A stretch of DNA of 64,000 nucleotides. Source: Verrucomicrobiia bacterium. Lineage in GTDB: Bacteria; Verrucomicrobiota; Verrucomicrobiia; Limisphaerales; DSYF01. Within the stretch, counting starts at the first letter, position 1; each line of letters begins with the position of its first letter. Shown here piece after piece: positions 43,101 to 51,100 of the stretch. Where the stretch lies: positions 1 to 64,000 of the forward strand of contig DASTWL010000061.1 in the NCBI GenBank assembly GCA_035765895.1, written 5' to 3'. The translations under genes were made by a program, and so were the position numbers. The notes under the pieces are model-generated. The model was not told where the DNA came from. It was given only the letters and a program-made list of their open reading frames with translations, and did not search any database.

Positions 43101-46100
43101 CCGGTGGCGTTTTGTATGTGGCTTACGGCAGCCACGATGACACCGATCCATATCACGGGTGGGTTTTTGGCTACAACCCCGCCAATCTTGCTTTGGTGAG
43201 CATCTACTGCACCTCGCCCAACGCAACACTGGCGGCGTTTGGTTCCCATGCAGGCGAAGGTGCGATTTGGATGGCAGGCAACGGCCTTTGCGCGGATGCC
43301 AGCAACAATCTCTATTTCATGACTGGCAACGGGGCGTTCAGCCAGAACACCAACGGTGGCGATTACGGCGACAGTTTCGTCAAGCTTTCCACAACCGCGA
43401 ACCAGCTCAGCGCAACCGATTATTTCACGCCCTACAACCAGGCCTCTTTGCAGAGCAGCGACGCGGATTTGGGGTCGGGTGGCGCCATGCTGCTGCCGGA
43501 CGCAGCCGGCAGTGCGGCCCATCCGCACTTGATCGTGGGGGCCGGCAAGCAGGGAAAGATTTATCTCGTGGATCGCGACAACATGGGACATTACCAGGCG
43601 GGCAGCGACAGTCAGATTGTGCAGTCCATCGGCGGCGCCGTGGGCGGGTGCTGGTGTTCGCCCGCCTACTTCAACAACTGGATTTATTATCAAGGCAACG
43701 GTGATGTGATGAAGGCGTTCTTTATCACCAATGGGAGCATCGCCACCACGCCGGTTTCAAAATCCACCACCAGTTTTGGTTTTCCCGGCCAGACGCCAAC
43801 CATCTCCGCGGACGGCTCGAGCAACGGCATCGCGTGGGTCATTGATGCCAGCGCGTATCTGAGCAGCGGCCCGGCAGTGTTGCATGCCTACAACGCAACC
43901 AACCTTGCCGACGAACTGTATAACTCCAGCCAGAATCCTTCGCGCGACTATCCGGGCGCAGGCGTGAAAATGGTTCCACCTGTTATTGCCGGCGGCAAGG
44001 TGTATGTCGGCGCACAATACGCCGTATCCGTCTTTGGCAACGCCGTTTTTCTGACCGCTCCGACCATCTCCCCCAACGGCGGCCCCTTTACCAATTCGGT
44101 GATGGTGACGCTGTCGGACGCCACGGCGGGCGCGTCCATCTTTTATACGCTGGACGGCACAACCCCCACCACGGATTCGACGCCATACACCGGGCCATTC
44201 GCACTGACGAGCAATGCTTTGGTGCAGGCCATTGCCGCCGCGCCCGGCGCGGTGAACAGCGCCGTCACCAGCGCATCGTTCAACAACACCGCCGCCAGTG
44301 GCACTGGCACCGGCTTGCAGGCCGAATATTTTGCCAATCACACCAGCGCCGCTCCGTTCACCGGTTCGCCAGCGCTCGTGCAGACGAATGCGACCGTCAA
44401 CTTTAACTGGGGCACAATCGGTCCGGCTCCCAGTGTGGGCGCGACCAATTTCACCGTGCGCTGGACCGGCTGCGTGCAACCTCGGTTCTCTGAAAGTTAC
44501 ACCTTCACCACCACGGCGGACGATGGCGTGCGCCTGTATGTAAACGGGCAGTTGTTGATTGATGACTGGACCGACAAGGCCAGCGCCACGACGAGGAGCA
44601 ATTCCATCGCGCTCGCGGCGCAGCAGCTTTACAACATCGAACTGGATTATTACCAGAAGACCAACAACGCCTCGGTGACGCTTTCCTGGAACAGTCCTTC
44701 GACGCCGAACGGTGTTGTTCCGCAGACCCAGTTGTATCCTTATTCGAACCCGGCTCCGGCCGTTGTCCTGACCGCACCAGCCGACGGTTCGGGTTATACC
44801 GCGCCAGCCAGCGTGACCATTTCTGCCGATGCGGACGCGCCATACAACCCGGTCAGCGTCGTCAGCTTTTACGCCAACGGTGCGTATTTGGGCAGCGTCA
44901 GCAATGCGCCCTACACCCTCACCACGACTGGATTGGCGGCCGCCAGTTACGCCTTAACCGCCGTGGCGGTGGACGGCAGCGGCTTGAGCAGCACGTCTGC
45001 CGTGGTGAACGTTTCTGTGGGCGCCGGCAGCGGCCAGCCTTATGGACTCACCACCCGCCTGCCAATGAACGCTTTCCTGAACATGCCGACGACAGCGGCG
45101 GGATCGATGCCGGCGCTGCTGTCACAGGTGGGCATTTTCAGCAACACGCCCGGCATGACGCCGGTGACGGCATTGATTCCTTATACTCCCAATACGCCAC
45201 TCTGGTCGGACGGTGCACTGAAGACGCGTTACTTCGCCGTGCCCAACGACGGCGGAACCATCACACCGGATGAGCAAATTGATTTTGCGCCGACCGGTTC
45301 GTGGTCTTTCCCGGCCGGGACGGTATTTGTGAAAACCTTTGAACTGAATACCGACACCACGAATCCCAATGTCAAACGCCGGCTCGAAACCCGCCTGCTG
45401 GTGCGCGACATCAACGGCCAGGTTTACGGTGTGACCTACAAATGGCGTGCCGACAACAGTGATGCCGACCTGCTCCCCGGCAGCTTGAACGAGGACATCC
45501 TCATTACCAACGCCACCGGCGTGACCACGCAAACGTGGTATTATCCAAGCCGGGCGGACTGTCTCACCTGCCACACGCCGGTGGCCAATTACGTGCTGGG
45601 AGTGAATACCCGTCAGTTGAACGGCGATGAGACGTATCCATCAACCGGGGTGACCGACAATCAGTTGCGCACCTTGAACCGGCTCGGCCTGTTCAACGCC
45701 GCGTTTGATGAGGCGATCATCACGAACTTTGCCAGAATGGCCGCCCTGACCAACCTTTCGGCCTCGCTCGAGACCCGGGTGCGTTCCTATCTCGACGCCA
45801 ACTGCGTGCAATGTCATCAGCCCGGAGGAATCGGGCCGACGTTTGACGCGCGCTTCGACCTGCCGCTGGCCAGTCAAAACATCATCAACGGCGGACTGGA
45901 TTCGGACGGCTTCGCCATGGTGGTGCCCAAAGACATCTGGCGCTCGGAAATCCATCAGCGGATGGACACGACCAACAACACCATCAAGATGCCGCCGCTC
46001 GCGCGCAATTTGATTGATACCAATGCCGTGCAGGTCCTCACCGACTGGATCAACAGTCTGCCGGGGGTTCCCGCGCTGGCCCCGCCCGTCCTCACGCCCA

Positions 46101-46528
46101 ACGGCGGCAACTTCGTGGCTTCGGTGAATGTTGCGGCGCAACAACCGGACACCAATGCGGTGATTTACTACACGCTGGATGGCTCGAAGCCGACGACGAA
46201 CTCGCTGCTTTACACCGGGCCGTTCACCTTGCTGGACAGCGCCACGGTCTCGGCCAGTTCCTTCCGCACCGGTTACGTCAACAGCGTCACGACCAGCGCG
46301 CTGTTCACGGTTGAACCGCTGCATTTTGTTGCGGAAGAACTCACGAACAATATGTTCCGTTTGACCTTCAGTGGCACGGCGGGCGGCAATTACGTGCTTG
46401 AAGCGAGCACGAATCTTGTCACTTGGACGCCCATTGCCACCAACATGCCGGACACGAACGTGTTCGATTTGTTCGATCCAGGAGCGACCAATTATCCTTA
46501 CCGGTTCTATCGGGTGCGGCGCCAGTAA
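40142..46528 (+). CDS. Giant secreted multidomain protein: LamG, Ig, quinoprotein-like propeller, PA14 and diheme cytochrome
   Basis: A 2128-residue exported protein (signal near residue 31, EAKAQT). Approximate order: LamG-type jelly roll 35-255; Ig-like 270-362; a beta-rich domain 366-560; two FN3-like domains 561-760; a PQQ/quinoprotein-like propeller 763-1303 (YDNTRQGLNANETLL, VYAFDADSNG, GKIYLVDRDN); chitobiase C-terminal domain 1307-1382; PA14 1390-1533 (TTADDGVRLYVNGQLLIDDW); Ig-like 1539-1627; diheme cytochrome 1637-1978 with CLTCH at C1807 and CVQCH at C1888; second chitobiase-type domain 1980-2057; and a C-terminal STNLVTW...FYRV element. It is probably anchored at the cell surface. 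A covalent propeller-cytochrome pairing suggests extracellular oxidation or electron transfer; substrate and PQQ use are unproven. Confidence 0.92.
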   Translation: MKNHLGFIIRGFAVISVVLATLSQLCPEAKAQTLRLRFAFEDSGSTTTDSAAGVTLKLVNGSTATDLHGTAGSGVAGIGKALDFFSGTYNNAASPIAFATNNGALNFGPISNFTLTQWIKPGVVSQYPRFFEIGPNTFTVETAANSFAYLLNNGPGFQVFLNGVQQLTTGTVPGLSAGSWSFIAITYDGSTLNLYAGSETSPVALVTSASVSGQTINLGSSGTVFLGNRLSDQLRAFQGLLDDTRFYTDAADVNFLESVRLSALSDPYAGPTTISPSATAILGSNVTISAIADGTPPITFRWFFTNTNGVTSLVSGATTSTFTLTNVQYANAGNYFLVVSNNPGGTPKVFTNTPAALTVTAEVPPVVLVDFGINAPTPGINDAFQFSTAGQANQPDGLNYYTDNQVSYGSGEPGQTFFTPDGSAGFLLTSLAFKTGGGTSSGTGTPQGYLLHIYSVSNGAATVLATYSATNFTFSDGDWLQWTNLDLSLMPNSTYGYSFGKVSAAVGGWDQLGNASGNPYPNGELGIFPVAGGNITFASSHDYDGVFDVGLTSLGPPSPATVANKPATTIQGTAATLNGTIVASGGSLPYVTIYYGATDGGTNAAAWSNDVALGAQLGDFSTMVTGLTTNTTYYYTAQASNTAGISWAAPASSFTTAATVNPPTVTNLPAMLVGATTVTLNGQVLDTGNEWPIITIYYGTTDGGANPAAWSNHISLPAQGGVFNLQVAGLSEGATYYFAAYASNSAGSSWGGPSQSFTTLAVKHIPVLTYHYDNTRQGLNANETLLTPANVNTASFGKLFTYPVDGYVYAQPLIMTNLTIPGKGTHNVLFVLTMHDTVYAFDADSNGGADGGLLWKTNVGISAVSPSTEYGLRYHAQGNTDVVPEEGMVGTPVIDAATGTLYLDAFTREVVPGVSTNYYHRIHALDVTTGNERPYGPVVVAGSVPGTGVNGSGGVSGAGTGATITDGGPTVTFSAIQHCARPALTLAGGVLYVAYGSHDDTDPYHGWVFGYNPANLALVSIYCTSPNATLAAFGSHAGEGAIWMAGNGLCADASNNLYFMTGNGAFSQNTNGGDYGDSFVKLSTTANQLSATDYFTPYNQASLQSSDADLGSGGAMLLPDAAGSAAHPHLIVGAGKQGKIYLVDRDNMGHYQAGSDSQIVQSIGGAVGGCWCSPAYFNNWIYYQGNGDVMKAFFITNGSIATTPVSKSTTSFGFPGQTPTISADGSSNGIAWVIDASAYLSSGPAVLHAYNATNLADELYNSSQNPSRDYPGAGVKMVPPVIAGGKVYVGAQYAVSVFGNAVFLTAPTISPNGGPFTNSVMVTLSDATAGASIFYTLDGTTPTTDSTPYTGPFALTSNALVQAIAAAPGAVNSAVTSASFNNTAASGTGTGLQAEYFANHTSAAPFTGSPALVQTNATVNFNWGTIGPAPSVGATNFTVRWTGCVQPRFSESYTFTTTADDGVRLYVNGQLLIDDWTDKASATTRSNSIALAAQQLYNIELDYYQKTNNASVTLSWNSPSTPNGVVPQTQLYPYSNPAPAVVLTAPADGSGYTAPASVTISADADAPYNPVSVVSFYANGAYLGSVSNAPYTLTTTGLAAASYALTAVAVDGSGLSSTSAVVNVSVGAGSGQPYGLTTRLPMNAFLNMPTTAAGSMPALLSQVGIFSNTPGMTPVTALIPYTPNTPLWSDGALKTRYFAVPNDGGTITPDEQIDFAPTGSWSFPAGTVFVKTFELNTDTTNPNVKRRLETRLLVRDINGQVYGVTYKWRADNSDADLLPGSLNEDILITNATGVTTQTWYYPSRADCLTCHTPVANYVLGVNTRQLNGDETYPSTGVTDNQLRTLNRLGLFNAAFDEAIITNFARMAALTNLSASLETRVRSYLDANCVQCHQPGGIGPTFDARFDLPLASQNIINGGLDSDGFAMVVPKDIWRSEIHQRMDTTNNTIKMPPLARNLIDTNAVQVLTDWINSLPGVPALAPPVLTPNGGNFVASVNVAAQQPDTNAVIYYTLDGSKPTTNSLLYTGPFTLLDSATVSASSFRTGYVNSVTTSALFTVEPLHFVAEELTNNMFRLTFSGTAGGNYVLEASTNLVTWTPIATNMPDTNVFDLFDPGATNYPYRFYRVRRQ

Positions 46529-46962
46529 ACCTGTCCACCCGCTTGTCCGTTGGCGCAGGCGGGCGTTGGAGACGTTTGCAATCGAGCGCACCAAGGCAAA
46601 CAATCCCCAAGCCGCCGCATTATTGATGGCGCGCCGCAGACTTCGGTCGAAAAACAAACCAGGACCAGCTTATGGAAGGTTCGCCGGCCGTTCTGTGGGT
46701 AGCTTGTGTTCTGTTCACGGCGGTCGCATTCAATTGTTCTGAAGCTTCCTACAACTTGGCTTGACACGGACAAAAAGTGGCGCATTGATAGCCCACATCA
46801 AGCCTCAGGTGGCAGCCGGCCCAACTTCCGGCTTATTTCCAACTTGGGCTATGACCGTCAAAATCAGAACGGGAACGGCAACCCGATGTTGCATGCAAGC
46901 AACAGTAAGCTCGACGTGGGTGGGGGGGACCCCCGCCAACTACTTCAGTGTAGGGAGACCCC
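46529..46962 (+). other. 434-base gap: slyX remnant, possible promoter and G7 tract
   Basis: Apart from the slyX tail (46558-46625) there is no credible gene. TTGACA at 46761-46766 is 17 bases from ATTGAT (46784-46789), a candidate promoter for the next gene. A run of seven G (46921-46927), followed by ACCCCCG, can form a hairpin in the leader, and TAGGGAGACCCC precedes the ATG at 46963. Confidence 0.5.
46558..46625 (+). pseudogene. Degenerate copy of the slyX 3' end
   Basis: Aligns with 36763-36829 over about 66 bases with roughly 80 percent identity by eye, including GCGGGCGTTGGAGACG and AAGCCGCCGCATTA. One extra C breaks the frame (in one frame it still ends KPPHY). Only the last 22 codons are represented. 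Confidence 0.75.
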
Positions 46963-48135
46963 ATGAAAAATACCCTCGTATTAGTTGTGGCTTTGTCGCT
47001 CGCGGCCACTGCCTGGAGTTATGCAGATGGCACAATTCAAAGTGCCAATTCTTGGGCTGGCAGTCGGGTCGTAAGGTATATGCCAGCGGATCTTGGAGCC
47101 GACTACCGCGTCTGGAACAAGGTAATCGCCAGAACCAACTCATTGGGAAGCGTCACCTATTCCACCAATCAAGCCTACGTCGAACTGGCGACTGGCTTGA
47201 ACTATCAGGATGCGCAAGGCCAATGGCAGGAATCGAAGGCGGAATTTCAATTGGTGCCCGGCTGGGCGGTGGCCAACACGGGGCGGCACAAAATTGGCCT
47301 TGCATACAACCTGAACACCAAGGGTTCGGTCGCCATCACCATGCCGGATGGACACAACATGTGGGGCCAGGTGCTGGCATTAAGCTACGTTGATCCCGCA
47401 ACCGGGCAGTCGGTGTTACTGGGGGAGGTGAAAGACTGTGTGGGCACATTGGTGGCGTCCAACCAGGTGCTCTATGCGGATGCGTTTACTGATGTAAAGG
47501 CGGACGTTCGTTACACCTATACCAAGGCCGGGATTGAGCAGGACATCGTGCTGCGAGAACAATTGCCTGATCCATCACTCATCGGCATGAACCCCGCAAC
47601 TACCCGCCTTGCGGTCGTCACTGAATTTATCAATCCGCCTTCAGCCAGTGTTACGGAAGATGCCGCATCTTCAAATTCAACCGACACGAACAGCTTGCCC
47701 GACGAAAGAATCAACCTGGGTGTCATGCGTTTTGGGGAAGGACGAGCCTTCGAGACGGGGCAACAATCGGTGCGTCGTCAGCGGGTTGGCAAAAAGTGGG
47801 CAACCATGAACGGCCGGACCTTTCTGTTCGAGGAAGTGCCGCTGTCGGTCATCAAAGCCTCCGTGAATCAACTGCCCAAACAAGCCAGTGCGCGGCCCTC
47901 GGCAAAGGTCAAGTCGCTGGCCCAAATGGAGATTCCGAGCCAACGGGTGGCGCATACAGAACGCAGAAAAATGCAAATGGCGAAGATCGAGGATGAGGGG
48001 ACTTCCAGCGGATTCGTGTTGGACTACGTTTTGCTCAACTCGTCCACTTACAATTACACATTCAGAGGAAATACCACTTACTTCGTATCTGGGTCTGTTT
48101 ACATAGACGGCGTGACGGTCGAGGGGGGGCAGTAG
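46963..48135 (+). CDS. N-terminal part of a frameshifted secreted beta-helix/RCC1 giant protein
   Basis: A 390-residue frame with a signal peptide (TLVLVVALSLAATAWSYA). It contains a beta-rich domain (YVELATGLNYQDAQGQW, VLLGEVKDCVGTLV) and a linker, and ends SGSVYIDGVTVEGGQ at a TAG immediately after a run of seven G (48123-48129). In the next frame the protein continues AVVKFDSDSLHIEDG and joins the 1440-residue frame downstream, matching the usual 'V.GGTVIKF' coil of secreted beta-helix proteins. One missing G explains the break. The gene is therefore probably 46963-52505 in origin. Base composition is more AT-rich than neighbouring regions. Confidence 0.82.
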   Translation: MKNTLVLVVALSLAATAWSYADGTIQSANSWAGSRVVRYMPADLGADYRVWNKVIARTNSLGSVTYSTNQAYVELATGLNYQDAQGQWQESKAEFQLVPGWAVANTGRHKIGLAYNLNTKGSVAITMPDGHNMWGQVLALSYVDPATGQSVLLGEVKDCVGTLVASNQVLYADAFTDVKADVRYTYTKAGIEQDIVLREQLPDPSLIGMNPATTRLAVVTEFINPPSASVTEDAASSNSTDTNSLPDERINLGVMRFGEGRAFETGQQSVRRQRVGKKWATMNGRTFLFEEVPLSVIKASVNQLPKQASARPSAKVKSLAQMEIPSQRVAHTERRKMQMAKIEDEGTSSGFVLDYVLLNSSTYNYTFRGNTTYFVSGSVYIDGVTVEGGQ

Positions 48136-48182
48136 TCAAATTTGATTCTGATTCCCTCCACATTGAGGACGGAATCAATTTC

Positions 48183-51100
48183 ATGACAACGCCCTACCGT
48201 CCTGCCGTTTTCACCACAAAAAACGACAACTCAATCGGCGAGCCCATCGACGGCAGCACCGGAGACCCTGTTAATGATTATGTCTACGGCGGGTTGGTCA
48301 TTGAAGGTTATTTCAGCGAGGATCCGGTTATTAAATATGCCCGATTCCTTCACTTCATAGTCTCTCCCGGAATTGACGTTGAAGGGGGCAGCACCATTAC
48401 GGTGAAGCACTGCGAGTTTGAGGATTGTAGCCAAGCCATCTATGTGCCCTCTACGTCATATTACCCATTGCCGGTATCGGTTCAGAACTGCCTGTTCAGC
48501 GGATGCGGAACTGCGGTTTACCACAACGGTTATGCCCAAGTCATCGGAGTAAACCTGACGATTGACAATTGCAGCCAAGTGGTGGACCAGTCTTGGCCGG
48601 AAACATATCTTACGAACTGTGTGCTGACAGATGTTTCGGACGTCAGCGCCATAGCCGGCACGGCATACACCGTCGTGACCAACGCATCGGGGGTTTATCA
48701 AACTGCAGGGGCGGGCAATTATTATCTCGCCAACGGCAGTTCCTATCGCGATTGGGGAACGACAAATATCGATCCCGCATTGGTGGCAGAAATCGCACAG
48801 ATGACAACCTACCCGCCCACAGTCTATGCCAATACCAACTTTGCGTCCTCGACCACCCTCAGTCCCCACGTCGAGTGCGATACAAATTCGATGGATATTG
48901 GCTACCATTATGCCGTGCTCGATTATGCGCTTTCAGCGGCGACAAATTCGAGCACCTTGACGCTGACCAATGGCGTGGTCGTGGGCCTCTTTGGCACCAA
49001 CGGTATCACGATGGCGGGCGGTGCCTCATTGGAAAGCGTTGGAACTCCATTGGCACTTAACCGCTTGGTTCATTGTCAGTTGGTTCAAGAACAGAGCCCC
49101 ACCGGTGTGCCTGGTGCCATGGTTTGGTTGAGTGGGACAGGGACAACTGTTGATCTGCGTTCAACCGTGTTGGGGGCCGTCTCGCCGGTTTATTATGTCT
49201 ACGGCTCCTACCTTCCGAATAATGTGTCATTGCGCGATTGTGAGCTTTATGGAGGGAGCGTAGCTCTCTCGGTTTATGGCGGCGGCACGGTTAGTGTGCG
49301 GAACAACCTGTTTCGCAGAGTCAACACGGGAGCCTATTACGCCGGAAACTTGGATATGGACCAAAACCTGTTTTGGGGTGGGTCTGTGGCATTTCAAGAC
49401 TGGCCTTCCACGTATGGCGTATATGACAATGCATTTGACGGAACCGACCTCTCCAATCTGGGCTTGCTGAGCGGACAGCATCACAACGCCTTTATCAATA
49501 CAAGTGGTTATTCCAGCACGAACAATGGCAATCTGACCTTGTCAAATTTCACCTATTCAGCCGGCGCTTTAGGAGACTTTTATCAGTCTGCAAACAGCCC
49601 ACTGCACAACGCAGGCAGCACCAATGCGGGTGTTTTGGGCTTCTACCATTACACGACGACCACCAATCAGGTGAAGGAAACCAACTCGGTGGTGGACATC
49701 GGTTACCATTACGTTTCGCTGGATACCGCCACCGGCCTGCCGATTGACTCGGATCTCGATGGCATTCCGGATTATCTCGACCCGGATTCAGACGGCGATT
49801 CCCTGCCCGACGATTGGGAGATTCACTGGTTTGGAAACCTCGACGCGACCGCATCGGACGATCCGGATGGCGACTGGCTCACGAATTACGAGGAATACCT
49901 CGCGGGCAGCAATCCGTCCGATGTGATGGTGGTCGCTTGGGGCATCGCGAATGGGGGAGCGCTCGCCGTGCCGACTAACGCACAAAACGTGGTGTCTGTG
50001 GACGGCAATTTTGAGGGGAGCCTGGCACTGCGCGCGGATGGTTCGGTGGTCGGTTGGGGGACAGGTGCTGCATCACTGCCGAATTGGACCAACATAGTCC
50101 AATTGTCGGCCGATTGGGATCAAGTGGCGGTCGTGGAATCCGACGGCATCGTTTCTGTGCTGAACACAAACGATGACCTCCCCCCGGGCGATTTGACCAA
50201 TGCCGTGCAGGTTGCAGCAGGTGACGGGTTCTGTGTTGCATTGCGTGCGAGTGGCACCGTTACTGCGTGGGGGGCGAACGATGCCGGGCAATGTGATGTG
50301 CCAGCAGGGCTGGCGAGCGCGAAGGCTGTCGCGGCCGGCTGGAGCCACGCAGTGGCATTGCTTCAGGACGGCAGCGTGGCCGTATGGGGGGACAATGGTT
50401 ATGGGCAGACGAACAAGCCCTCGGGACTAACTAATATCACCGCTGTCGCGGCCGGCGGTTTGCATTCACTTGCGCTCAGAGCCGACGGAACGGTTATTGC
50501 ATGGGGCACCGGTTGGACCAACAGTGGATCGTTGTTCAATTTTGGGCAGGCGATGGTTCCGTCCGGCCTGTCCAATGTGGTCTCCATTTCCGCTGGCGGT
50601 TATCATAGTGCAGCTCTTCGGTCTGACGGAACGGTGGTAGTCTGGGGCGATCTGGGCAGTATCGCCATTCCTGATGTTCAGGGACATATCGTCGCGATCG
50701 GATCGGGCGACATGCATATCCTGGCTTTGCGGGGTGGCCGGTTGACGCCGTTGATCGTCAGTCAGCCAACGGACCAATTTGCGCCAGCAGGCTATACGGT
50801 GGAGTTTACAGCCGTGGGCACGGGGCTGGCGGGCGTTCACTATCAATGGCAGTTTAATGGCACAAACATCGCAGGCGCAACCAATGGGACCCTAACCTTG
50901 CTCAACGTCTCTTCCAACGATGAAGGCAGCTATCGGGCCATTGTCTCGACGGGCGCGGGGTCGGTGCTGACATCCGATGCCACCTTCACGCTGGTGCGGC
51001 CCCCGGTCATCGCGAGCACCGCCCCGGCCAATCCGGGTGAGGTATGGATCACCAATTTCTTCACGCTGAATGTTGCGGCTACGGCGGCGGGCCAGTCGCA

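Noticed and set aside
36830-46557. Calling the slyX-flanked block a prophage or integrative element
   Set aside because: No integrase, excisionase or conjugation gene is present and the flanking repeat is diverged, so only the repeat itself is reported.
46921-46927. G7 tract in the leader as a promoter-length switch
   Set aside because: It lies near the start codon rather than between -35 and -10 elements, and only one copy of the sequence is available; kept only as a remark.
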